A stretch of DNA of 64,000 nt from Bacillota bacterium. GTDB taxonomy: Bacteria; Bacillota; Clostridia; Acetivibrionales; DSM-1351. The notes under the pieces were generated by a model, which searched no databases, was not told where the DNA came from, and saw only the letters and a list, made by a program, of their open reading frames with translations. The translations under genes were made by a program, and so were the position numbers. Below, piece by piece: positions 25,247-33,580 of the stretch. The stretch covers positions 1 through 64,000 of the forward strand of contig JAEWCZ010000014.1 of NCBI GenBank assembly GCA_023390335.1, given 5' to 3'. Numbering within the stretch: the stretch's first letter is position 1; every line of letters begins with the position of its first letter.

Positions 25247-25275
25247 TTGATAAACCAATACAAAGTAGATAAAAT
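25247..25275 (+). promoter_or_regulatory. Sigma-A promoter for the methionine gamma-lyase-like gene
   Basis: TTGATA (25247-25252), a 17-base spacer and TAAAAT (25270-25275) lie 37 bases before the start codon, with both boxes at five of six consensus positions. Confidence 0.55.
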
Positions 25276-25311
25276 CAAGTATATATAAACTACGAAAGAG
25301 GAATTTTACCA

Positions 25312-26598
25312 ATGGATTTTCAGACAAGAGAATTTTTAAAACAGCAGTTTGAAATAGATGACAGAATTATTGAATTGGCTGAACAAGCTGAAAATGATGC
25401 ACAAAAGGTATTCACACGAATAGATGAAGTTAAACAACTAAACCAACTTAAAGTAATAAAGGCTATGCAGGAAAACAAATTAAGCGATTCTCATTTTAAT
25501 GGAACAACCGGCTATGGTTATGATGACAGGGGTAGAGAGGTTTTGGATAGTGTTTATGCAAACATATTTCAAACCGAGGACGCTCTTGTACGACATCAGA
25601 TTGTTTCGGGTACCCAGGCACTTGCACTTTGCCTTTTTGGAAATCTCAGACCCGGTGACGAACTGGTAGCTGTTACAGGAAAACCCTATGATACTCTGGA
25701 AGAAGTAATTGGGATAAGAGGGGAAAACTGCGGTTCTCTCAAGGAGTTCGGGGTAACTTACAAACAGGTTGATTTGAAGAATGGAAAACCCGACCTGGAA
25801 AACATAAGAGCAACGGTGTCAGAAAAAACAAAAATGGCAATGATTCAGCGCTCAAGGGGTTATTCATGGAGAGATGCACTGTCTATTCAGGATATAAAAA
25901 ATGTAATAGATGCGGTTAAAGAAATAAACAATAACATAATTGTAATGGTTGATAACTGTTACGGGGAATTTGTTGAGGTTTTAGAGCCTACACAGGTGGG
26001 GGCGGATATAATAGCAGGTTCCCTTATAAAGAACCCCGGAGGCGGACTTGCACTCACAGGAGGCTATATAGCAGGAAAGAAGCATCTTGTGGAACAAGCG
26101 GCATACAGACTTACTTCTCCGGGCCTTGGCAAGGAGGTTGGTGCTTCTCTGGGTAACAACAGGCTTATGTTTCAGGGGTTATTCATGTCACCTCATGTAG
26201 TGGCGGAAAGCCTCAAGGGTGCTGTATTTTGTGCTGCACTTATGGAAAGAGCAGGCTTTGAGACCATGCCATCTGTTGAAGCACACAGAAGTGATATAAT
26301 ACAATCAGTAAAGTTTAATAATAAAGAAAGCCTTATTGCATTTTGCCAGGGCATACAGAAAGGATCACCCGTAGATTCTTACGTTACACCACAACCGTGG
26401 GATATGCCGGGATATGATGCACCTGTAATTATGGCAGCAGGAGCATTTGTACAGGGGTCTTCTATTGAACTCAGTGCTGATGCGCCGATAAAGGAACCTT
26501 ATGTGGCATATATGCAGGGTGGTCTTGTATATGAACATGTTAAGTTGGGGAATATTATAGCTTTGCAGAAATTGTTCAATCAGGGGATAGTAAAATAA
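25312..26598 (+). CDS. Methionine gamma-lyase family protein (aluminium-resistance type)
   Basis: A PLP-dependent enzyme of the cystathionine beta/gamma-lyase fold in the YnbB group, often called aluminium-resistance protein (428 residues). The PLP region has VSGTQALALCLFGNLRPGDE, the aspartate in MVDNCYGEFVE and the lysine in GSLIKNPGGGLA near residue 237. The substrate is not proven for this subgroup; sulfur amino acids are likely. It follows its own promoter and is separated by about 50 bases from the HlyD-like gene. Confidence 0.88.
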   Translation: MDFQTREFLKQQFEIDDRIIELAEQAENDAQKVFTRIDEVKQLNQLKVIKAMQENKLSDSHFNGTTGYGYDDRGREVLDSVYANIFQTEDALVRHQIVSGTQALALCLFGNLRPGDELVAVTGKPYDTLEEVIGIRGENCGSLKEFGVTYKQVDLKNGKPDLENIRATVSEKTKMAMIQRSRGYSWRDALSIQDIKNVIDAVKEINNNIIVMVDNCYGEFVEVLEPTQVGADIIAGSLIKNPGGGLALTGGYIAGKKHLVEQAAYRLTSPGLGKEVGASLGNNRLMFQGLFMSPHVVAESLKGAVFCAALMERAGFETMPSVEAHRSDIIQSVKFNNKESLIAFCQGIQKGSPVDSYVTPQPWDMPGYDAPVIMAAGAFVQGSSIELSADAPIKEPYVAYMQGGLVYEHVKLGNIIALQKLFNQGIVK

Positions 26599-26646
26599 GA
26601 CAGGCTGAAACAACACTAAAGAAAAGGTAATAGGTGGGTGAAACAA

Positions 26647-27900
26647 ATGGAGAATGTATTCAAAATCAAGGGTATTAAAATTGGCACGCTGATTCTAGGA
26701 ATATTTCTACTGATATATCTGCCATCATTGCTTTACATAACTTTTGGGAATAATATTGAAAAAGACATATTAAAGAACGGTAAAATAGAAGTAGTACAAA
26801 ATGTTGATGGTATTTTGATAAGAAATGAAAAGGTTATAAATTCTCCTGATGACGGTAACTGTGTTATGGATGCTGTAGAGGGTGAAAAGGTTCCTGCATT
26901 TTATAGAATTGCTACTATAGTCAAAAATGTTCCCGTTTCGACCTATGAGGAACTTAAAAAAAAGGAAATGCAAATAACTAGTGCACAAAAAGCTCAAAAA
27001 GAAAATTTGGGCATATTTTCTAGTGACATAATAAAACTGGACTCTGAAATAATAGAAAAGGTAAAGAATCTGGGACAGCAATCATCAAGGGGCAGTCTGG
27101 TTGAAAGCTTTGATACAATGTCGGATATTGATAGTGTTGTTTATAGAAAATCCGATATATTTGGTGACAACAGCAAATCTGCTAAATATATAACCAGACT
27201 AACTAGTGAAAAAGCTGAAATTGAAAGCAGACTAAATAATAACGTCAAGGAAGTAAGGGCCGGTTCTGCGGGATTGATATCTTTTGCAATAGACGGTTAT
27301 GAATCACTGCTGACTCCGGATTTTATAAAAAATGCTACACCTCAGGATTTAGAAAATATTACTGTTAAGGATACAAACAGAGACTTCAATGTTGTTGATG
27401 TAAAAAAAGGAGAGCCAATTGCAAAGTTAGTAAAAGATCTTGATAATTACATGGTTGCTGTAGTGAACGAAAAAATTGCAAAGGATTTGACCAAAGATAA
27501 GCACGTAACCCTAAGAATCAATGACATAGGCTACAGTATGGATGCTGATATAAACTATAGCTCAAATGTCATTAACGGTAAAAGAATAATTTCGTTCAAA
27601 TATGATACCGGTTTAGATGAAACTATAGGCATGCGGAGAATAAATGTTGATGTTGTCTTATCGAGCTATAGCGGATTAAAGGTTCCACGAAGCTGCTTGC
27701 AGAATATAAATCTAAGTAATCAAACGGCGAAAATATGTTTATTAAAAGGGAATACAGCCACATTTAGAAAGGTAAAAATAGTAGGGATGAATGAGGATGC
27801 GGCAATAATCGATAATCCTGACGGTGAGTCATCCATCGCACTATACAACACATACATACTAAATCCCAAAAATATACAGGAGGGACAGATAATTGATTGA
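26647..27900 (+). CDS. HlyD-like membrane adaptor protein of the division cluster
   Basis: A single N-terminal membrane helix (about residues 8-30) is followed by a short biotinyl-lipoyl-like segment, a coiled-coil insertion (about 110-195) and a C-terminal barrel-type region. This is the HlyD family pattern without an ABC partner. In many clostridia such a protein precedes yggS-sepF-yggT, so it may act in envelope or division rather than export; that is an inference from position. ATG at 26647 follows TAGGTGG by 9 bases. The stop overlaps the yggS start by 8 bases. Confidence 0.8.
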   Translation: MENVFKIKGIKIGTLILGIFLLIYLPSLLYITFGNNIEKDILKNGKIEVVQNVDGILIRNEKVINSPDDGNCVMDAVEGEKVPAFYRIATIVKNVPVSTYEELKKKEMQITSAQKAQKENLGIFSSDIIKLDSEIIEKVKNLGQQSSRGSLVESFDTMSDIDSVVYRKSDIFGDNSKSAKYITRLTSEKAEIESRLNNNVKEVRAGSAGLISFAIDGYESLLTPDFIKNATPQDLENITVKDTNRDFNVVDVKKGEPIAKLVKDLDNYMVAVVNEKIAKDLTKDKHVTLRINDIGYSMDADINYSSNVINGKRIISFKYDTGLDETIGMRRINVDVVLSSYSGLKVPRSCLQNINLSNQTAKICLLKGNTATFRKVKIVGMNEDAAIIDNPDGESSIALYNTYILNPKNIQEGQIID

Positions 27901-28600
27901 TGAAACAATAAAACAAAATCTGGACGATATATATTCCAGAATAAAAACCGCAGCTGAGAAAAGTGGTAGAAAAGCAGAAGATATAAAACTTATTGCTGTT
28001 ACCAAAACTGTTGAGGTTGATAGAATCAGAAATGTTTGTGAATACGGTGTACCTGATTTTGGTGAAAACAGGGTACAGGAGTTGCTGGAAAAGTATGATA
28101 AGTTTGATGATACAATAAAATGGCATCTGATTGGACATTTGCAAACAAATAAAGTCAAATATATCATCGATAAAGTTCATATGATACATTCGGTAGACAG
28201 CTTCGAACTGGCAAAAGAGATTGACAACCGTGCAGGTAAAGCAGGCAAAAAAATGAACATACTTTTACAGGTAAATGTTTCGGGTGAAGAAACCAAGTTT
28301 GGAATTAGTCCAGAAGAAGTTAACCGGTACGTTTCATTTATTTCCCAATTGGAGAATTTATCTTTAAGGGGAATGATGACTATAGCACCATTTGCCGATA
28401 ATACCCAGGAAATAAGACCTATCTTTAAGTATCTTTACGACATTTTTATTGACATAAAGAATAAAAGAATAGATAATGTTAGTATGGATTATCTTTCCAT
28501 GGGTATGAGCAACGATTTTGAGGTTGCAATTGAAGAAGGTGCAAATATTATCAGAGTCGGAACAGGTATTTTTGGAAAGCGTAACTATCCTCAAAAGTAA
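27893..28600 (+). CDS. yggS: PLP homeostasis protein YggS/YlmE
   Basis: This 235-residue single-domain PLP-binding protein (PLPBP family) buffers pyridoxal phosphate and affects amino acid balance; it has no confirmed enzymatic activity. The PLP lysine lies in LIAVTKTVE, and FGENRVQE, WHLIGHLQTNK and SMGMSNDFEVAIEEGAN are family marks. The start is TTG behind AGGAGGG (27878-27884), overlapping the end of the HlyD-like gene. In Bacillus the orthologue ylmE heads the sepF cluster, as here. Confidence 0.94.
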   Translation: MIDETIKQNLDDIYSRIKTAAEKSGRKAEDIKLIAVTKTVEVDRIRNVCEYGVPDFGENRVQELLEKYDKFDDTIKWHLIGHLQTNKVKYIIDKVHMIHSVDSFELAKEIDNRAGKAGKKMNILLQVNVSGEETKFGISPEEVNRYVSFISQLENLSLRGMMTIAPFADNTQEIRPIFKYLYDIFIDIKNKRIDNVSMDYLSMGMSNDFEVAIEEGANIIRVGTGIFGKRNYPQK

Positions 28601-28657
28601 TAATAATGAACGATAGACAAAAAATATATTTACTAAAGACTCAGGGGGTATTTGAAA

Positions 28658-29128
28658 ATGTCAAAACTTCTTAACAAGGTGTTTAATTTTGTAGGCTGGG
28701 AAGCTGTTGATGAGGATGAAGATGAATTTGACCAGCAGGAAATGAGTACAAAGGAAGAAGTGAAAGAAGAACCTATTCAGACACATTTCTTTAATAGCTC
28801 AAAAAAACAGCAGTCAAGTAAGGTTGTAAATATTCATACCGGAAATCAGTTTAAAATGATTGTATCGCAGCCGAATACTTTTGATGATGCACAAGATATT
28901 TGTGATCACTTAAAGAACAAAAAACCAGTAGTTATAAATCTTGAAGGCATTGAAAAGCAGGATGCTCAGAGAATAATTGATTTTTTAAGCGGTTCCGTAT
29001 ATGCACTTGATGGCAGTATTCAAAAAGTTTCCTGTGATATTTTTGTTATAGCTCCAAATAATGTAGATGTTAGCGGCGATTTAAAGGACGAAATAAGAAA
29101 CAAAACCGTTTTTCCGTGGGCTAAATAG
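28658..29128 (+). CDS. sepF: Cell division protein SepF
   Basis: SepF binds FtsZ and anchors it to the membrane. The order is: an N-terminal amphipathic membrane-targeting helix (MSKLLNKVFNFVGW), an acidic linker (about residues 20-60) and the SepF domain with VNIHTG, IVSQPNTFDDAQ, VVINLEGIEKQDAQRIIDF and GSVYALDGSIQKV. At 156 residues it is typical. ATG at 28658 lies 8 bases after CAGGGGGT; TTG at 28652 would be too close to that site. It is co-linear with yggT-ylmH-divIVA. Confidence 0.94.
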   Translation: MSKLLNKVFNFVGWEAVDEDEDEFDQQEMSTKEEVKEEPIQTHFFNSSKKQQSSKVVNIHTGNQFKMIVSQPNTFDDAQDICDHLKNKKPVVINLEGIEKQDAQRIIDFLSGSVYALDGSIQKVSCDIFVIAPNNVDVSGDLKDEIRNKTVFPWAK

Positions 29129-29159
29129 TTTTGTCCCTTACATTGGAGGATTAATTTGA

Positions 29160-29450
29160 ATGTATTCAGTTTATAGAGCTATAAATGGTGTATTGTTTGC
29201 CTTTGAGATGGTATTAGTGGCCAGAGCAGTACTTTCGTGGTTCCCGATATCAAGGAATAACAAGTTAATTGATTTGCTTCATGCTATTACCGAACCGGTG
29301 CTTTCACCTATACGTAAGATGCTTAGTAGATCAAGTATATTTAATAATTCAATGTTTTCTATGATGGATTTTTCTCCAATTGTTGCATTTCTGCTTATTG
29401 AAGTAATTAGAAATGTGGTTTTCAGTATATTTAGAATGTTTATATATTAG
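29160..29450 (+). CDS. yggT: YggT family membrane protein
   Basis: A 96-residue protein with two membrane helices, conserved in bacteria and next to sepF in Gram-positives (YlmG in Bacillus). Marks are LVARAVLSWFP and the central LLHAITEPVLSPIRKML. Its role is thought to lie in division or envelope assembly. The start ATG follows TTGGAGGA by 9 bases. Confidence 0.9.
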   Translation: MYSVYRAINGVLFAFEMVLVARAVLSWFPISRNNKLIDLLHAITEPVLSPIRKMLSRSSIFNNSMFSMMDFSPIVAFLLIEVIRNVVFSIFRMFIY

Positions 29451-29456
29451 GATTAT

Positions 29457-30239
29457 ATGGATAAAAACGAATTACTAAAGATGGTTTTAAAACTAGAGGA
29501 TAGGGTGCTTGTTTCACGTTTATTGGACAAAGTCGAACAGTGCCGTTATTCCTCTTTTGCATATTCAGATTTTCTTTCTCCCTATGAAGCAGCTATTGCA
29601 AAAAAGGTTTTGGATAGGGTAAAGGATATTTTTTACAAGTTTACAGGTGGTTATGAAGGAGCAGAAAGAGCTATAACTGTCATAAGCAGCGATTTTATTG
29701 AAGAAGGTATTCCTTATGGCACTCCAATGAGTTTATTAAGATTAACACCTGTTACCGACAATAAACTTTCCCATAGGGATTATCTTGGGTCAATACTTGG
29801 TTTGGGAATCAAGAGAGAAAAAATCGGAGATATCCTTGTGAATGAAACATATGCTGATGTTTTTGTTATTGATAAAATTGCGGAATATATATCATACAAT
29901 TTGGCCAAAATTGGTAATGTAAAAATTCAATGCCAAATACTTGATATTTACCAATTTACTCCCCCGCAAAAGAAGGAACGGAGCATAAACACAACGGTAG
30001 CTTCTTTGCGCGCTGATTCAGTTGCTTCCAGCGGGTTTGGTCTATCAAGAACCAAGGTAATTGATTATTTTAAAGCACAGAAAGTTAACGTAAACTGGGA
30101 ATTAGTTCAGAACCCTTCCAAGATGTTGTCTGAGGGAGATGTAATTTCAATACGTGGAATGGGAAGAATTGTTCTCGAAAAGATTTTGGGAAATACCAAA
30201 AAGGACAGGATCAGCATTATTATTAAACGATACGAATAA
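29457..30239 (+). CDS. ylmH: YlmH RNA-binding protein (S4 domain)
   Basis: A 260-residue protein with an N-terminal YlmH domain and a C-terminal S4 RNA-binding domain (about residues 180-255: VASSGFGLSRTKVIDYFKAQKVNVNW then EGDVISIRGMGRIVL). Bacillus YlmH has been linked to rescue of stalled 50S subunits. The start ATG is only 6 bases after yggT, so the genes are coupled. It lies in the sepF-yggT-ylmH-divIVA order conserved in Firmicutes. Confidence 0.93.
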   Translation: MDKNELLKMVLKLEDRVLVSRLLDKVEQCRYSSFAYSDFLSPYEAAIAKKVLDRVKDIFYKFTGGYEGAERAITVISSDFIEEGIPYGTPMSLLRLTPVTDNKLSHRDYLGSILGLGIKREKIGDILVNETYADVFVIDKIAEYISYNLAKIGNVKIQCQILDIYQFTPPQKKERSINTTVASLRADSVASSGFGLSRTKVIDYFKAQKVNVNWELVQNPSKMLSEGDVISIRGMGRIVLEKILGNTKKDRISIIIKRYE

Positions 30240-30267
30240 TTGATGTCTCAAGAAAGGATGACCATTT

Positions 30268-30732
30268 ATGAATTATACTCCGAATGATCTTGATAATATA
30301 AAATTTAAGAAGAATTTTATGGGTTATAATGAAGATCAGGTTAACGAAGTATTGGACAGTGTAATACAGGATTATGAGCTTTACATAAAAGAAAATATAG
30401 AGCTTAAAGATAGGATTTCGGTATTAAATGAAGGTATTCAACATTATAAAAATATTGAGGAATCCCTTCAAAATACTCTAATAGTAGCACAGCAAACCGG
30501 CGAGGAAATTAAGAAAAATTCTTATGAAAAGGCAGAAAATATTATAAAAGAAGCCGAATTAAAGGCTCAGAGAATAATAAATGATGCCAATCAGGAAGTT
30601 ATCAAGATTCGGTTTGAGTATGAAGAAATGAAAAAAAGGCTCCACCTTTTCAAAACCAAGTCAGAAACACTTCTGTTGTCTCAGCTGGAATTGTTAAAGC
30701 AATTGTTTCACACAGATACTGATGTGGAATAA
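30268..30732 (+). CDS. divIVA: Cell division initiation protein DivIVA
   Basis: DivIVA marks negatively curved membrane at poles and septa and recruits division, wall and chromosome-anchoring proteins. The N-terminal lipid-binding domain reads MNYTPNDLDNIKFKKNFMGY followed by NEDQVNEVLD. A long coiled coil covers about residues 30-140. At 154 residues it is a typical size. A strong terminator closes the cluster, and ileS, the usual next gene in Bacillus, is absent. Confidence 0.93.
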   Translation: MNYTPNDLDNIKFKKNFMGYNEDQVNEVLDSVIQDYELYIKENIELKDRISVLNEGIQHYKNIEESLQNTLIVAQQTGEEIKKNSYEKAENIIKEAELKAQRIINDANQEVIKIRFEYEEMKKRLHLFKTKSETLLLSQLELLKQLFHTDTDVE

Positions 30733-30755
30733 GTAAATAAAAGATTAAAAATGTG

Positions 30756-30800
30756 AAGCCCTTAGAAACAAGAAAAAAGACTTGTTTCCAAGGGTTTTTG
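30756..30800 (+). terminator. Terminator of the division cluster
   Basis: AAGCCCTTAGAAACAAG pairs with CTTGTTTCCAAGGG (one bulge) and is followed by TTTTTG. It separates divIVA from ftsK. Confidence 0.85.
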
Positions 30801-30893
30801 TGTGCGATGGAATAATCATAGAAAATATGATATAATTACAAACATATTTTCGTTTGATTCTATCATTTAACAATAACTGTGGGGTGTTATCTT

Positions 30894-33407
30894 TTGCAGG
30901 TAAAAAAAGTAAAAAAGAAGAAAAAATATAAACGAGTGGAGAGCGGTTTTTCAAAATATAAAAATGAAATTTTAGGCCTTATTCTATTTGCTTTTGGAAT
31001 TCTGGCTTTTTTCAGTTTTATATTTACTAAATCCATGGGTGTTTTCGGGAAGGGCATAACAAATGTTATGCTTGGTTTCTTGGGAGTAGCAGCATATGTG
31101 ATTCCCGTTGTTCTAATTGTATACGGTGTGGCTATGATTTTCAAAATGGATAGTCACAATTTCAGACGCCGCGTGATATATTTTGGAATACTTTTGGTAT
31201 TGCTATCAGCATTTATTCAAGTATCAGTATTTGATTACGAAGAGTATTCAGGCAGAGGTTTATTTTACAGTATTTCAAAATTTTATGTTGACGGTAAAGT
31301 ATTGTCCGGTGGAGGTATACTGGGAGGACTTTTGAGTCTGCCGTTTCTGATGACATTTCAGGTTTTGGGAACTGTCATAATTCTTACAACTATATCAATA
31401 ATTGATGTAATTTTACTTACAAATGTATCTATGGCGGCTTTTCTTAAAAATGTTTCACTCTATTTCTCTAATAAAATGAAATCTGCAAATGAAAACAGAA
31501 AGATAAAGAAACAGGAGAGAATGGAAGCTCAGGAAGAGTCTGCAAATGATACGGATATAAGCGATGAAAAACCTGATAAAAAGCAAAAAATAATTAACTT
31601 TAAAATAGAACGTGAGAACAGAGGAAAATCAGCTAAAAAGCTTGAAAATGAAGTGGAAAACCCCGAAAATGAGGTAGAAAATGTTGAGATAAACGAAGAG
31701 CCGGAAGAATTCACTGTCAGCCTTACCGGGTTTAATGATGTTGCTGATGAACTGGTAATATCCGATATAAAAGAGACAGGATTATGCCCTGATAATAATT
31801 CATTCGATGATTTGGAGAATCAGAATATCTCTGATGAAAATACAGAGGGTCAAATAAGTCAGCCTTCAGAAACAGAAACGGTTGCAAGTAATGAAAGTAA
31901 TCAGGATGAGTTTATTATGCCTCAAACAGAGATAAAGAAACCCATGATTTACAATTATCCTTCAACTGATTTATTGGATTCCAATAAAGACGATCTCAAT
32001 GTTAAGGCATTAAAAAATGTTGCACTTGAAGGTGCAAAGAAGTTAGAGGATACATTAAAGAGCTTTGGGGTTGATGCACGTGTTATTAATATCAGCCGTG
32101 GGCCTGCTGTAACCAGATATGAAATACAACCTAGTCCCGGAGTAAAAGTAAGCAAAATTGTTAATCTGTCGGATGATATAGCCCTTAACCTTGCAGCAGC
32201 AGGTGTTAGAATTGAAGCACCGATACCGGGGAAAGCTGCTGTTGGTATAGAAGTGCCGAACAAGGAAATGTCCGCTGTGCTTTTAAAAGATATTATCGAA
32301 GCAAGAGAATTTGCCAACCATTCCTCAAAACTTGCTTTTTCGGTGGGAAAAGATATTTCCGGGGAAACAGTTGTTGCTGATATTGGGAAAATGCCTCACT
32401 TACTGGTTGCAGGTGCTACGGGTTCCGGAAAAAGTGTATGTATCAATAGCTTGATAATGAGTATCTTATTCAAGGCTTCACCTGAAGAGGTTAAGCTGCT
32501 GATGGTTGACCCAAAAGTTGTTGAGCTTGGTATTTACAACGGTATTCCTCATTTGCTGATACCAGTAGTTACAGACCCTAAGAAGGCTGCCGGAGCGCTT
32601 AACTGGGCGGTTCAGGAAATGGTAAACAGATACAAGTTGTTTGCCGATAAGGGAGTAAGAGATTTAAAGGGATATAATGCAATGTTAAAGGCGAATGACG
32701 AGCAGGGCATATTGCCACATGTTGTAATTATAGTAGACGAACTTGCGGACCTGATGATGGTTGCTCCCAATGATGTTGAGGATGCAATATGTCGTCTTGC
32801 ACAGATGGCAAGAGCAGCCGGAATGCATTTGGTAATTGCAACACAAAGGCCTTCTGTTGACGTAATTACGGGTGTTATAAAGGCAAATATTCCTTCAAGA
32901 ATTTCTTTTGCTGTGTCGTCACAAGTGGACTCAAGGACAATACTTGATATGAGCGGAGCAGAAAAACTTCTTGGAAAAGGTGATATGTTGTTCTATCCTG
33001 TTGGTGAGCCAAAGCCTTTGAGAGTAAAGGGGTCATTTGTATCTGATACAGAAGTTGAAAGAGTAGTAGAATTCATTAAAACCCAGGGTTATACCTCCTA
33101 TGATGAAGATATCATTGAAAAAATAAATGATCAGGCCACAGGAAAAGATGAGAACCCGGGAGATAACGATGAACTTTTGAATCAGGCTATAGATATGGTT
33201 GTTGAAGCAGGACAAGCATCTGTTTCACTTGTTCAGAGAAAATTCAAAGTTGGTTATTCACGTGCTGCTAGAATAATAGACCAGATGGAAGCTCGGAATA
33301 TAGTTGGCAGGTTTGAGGGTAGCAAGCCCAGACAGGTACTGATTTCAAAACAACAATGGATGGAAATGCAAATGAATCAGAATGACAGACAAAATTCAAA
33401 CCAATAA
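30894..33407 (+). CDS. ftsK: DNA translocase FtsK/SpoIIIE
   Basis: This ATP-driven pump moves chromosomal DNA through the closing septum. Four membrane helices occupy about residues 25-185, an acidic low-complexity linker about 200-360 and the motor about 375-740. Walker A is GATGSGKS near residue 507, Walker B IIVDELADLMM, and the C-terminal gamma winged helix (QASVSLVQRKFKVGYSRAARI) reads KOPS/SRS orientation sites. With only this copy in the window it cannot be told whether it serves vegetative division, sporulation or both. TTG at 30894 follows GGGGTG by 7 bases; GTG at 30879 lacks a site. Confidence 0.94.
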   Translation: MQVKKVKKKKKYKRVESGFSKYKNEILGLILFAFGILAFFSFIFTKSMGVFGKGITNVMLGFLGVAAYVIPVVLIVYGVAMIFKMDSHNFRRRVIYFGILLVLLSAFIQVSVFDYEEYSGRGLFYSISKFYVDGKVLSGGGILGGLLSLPFLMTFQVLGTVIILTTISIIDVILLTNVSMAAFLKNVSLYFSNKMKSANENRKIKKQERMEAQEESANDTDISDEKPDKKQKIINFKIERENRGKSAKKLENEVENPENEVENVEINEEPEEFTVSLTGFNDVADELVISDIKETGLCPDNNSFDDLENQNISDENTEGQISQPSETETVASNESNQDEFIMPQTEIKKPMIYNYPSTDLLDSNKDDLNVKALKNVALEGAKKLEDTLKSFGVDARVINISRGPAVTRYEIQPSPGVKVSKIVNLSDDIALNLAAAGVRIEAPIPGKAAVGIEVPNKEMSAVLLKDIIEAREFANHSSKLAFSVGKDISGETVVADIGKMPHLLVAGATGSGKSVCINSLIMSILFKASPEEVKLLMVDPKVVELGIYNGIPHLLIPVVTDPKKAAGALNWAVQEMVNRYKLFADKGVRDLKGYNAMLKANDEQGILPHVVIIVDELADLMMVAPNDVEDAICRLAQMARAAGMHLVIATQRPSVDVITGVIKANIPSRISFAVSSQVDSRTILDMSGAEKLLGKGDMLFYPVGEPKPLRVKGSFVSDTEVERVVEFIKTQGYTSYDEDIIEKINDQATGKDENPGDNDELLNQAIDMVVEAGQASVSLVQRKFKVGYSRAARIIDQMEARNIVGRFEGSKPRQVLISKQQWMEMQMNQNDRQNSNQ

Positions 33408-33423
33408 AATATAGTTAAAAAAT

Positions 33424-33463
33424 AAAAATGTATGAATCGCTGGAGTGGTTCATACATTTTTGT
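33424..33463 (+). terminator. Terminator of ftsK
   Basis: A 13-bp perfect stem (33424-33436 with 33449-33461) with a 12-base loop starts with A5 and ends in T5, directly after ftsK. Confidence 0.85.
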
Positions 33464-33528
33464 TGTCTATGGGGTATTTCCCATCAGGCATAAATATCTT
33501 CTTACTCTCATAACTATTTTATAAAAAC

Positions 33529-33545
33529 AGTCCAAAAAGTGGACT
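33529..33545 (+). repeat. Small hairpin in the leader of the TPR gene
   Basis: AGTCCA (33529-33534) pairs with TGGACT (33540-33545) around a 5-base loop, 35 bases before the start codon. It could be an operator-like site or an mRNA hairpin; nothing further supports either. Confidence 0.3.
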
Positions 33546-33580
33546 AACTAAAGAATTTATAAAATACGTGGGGGTGCAAA

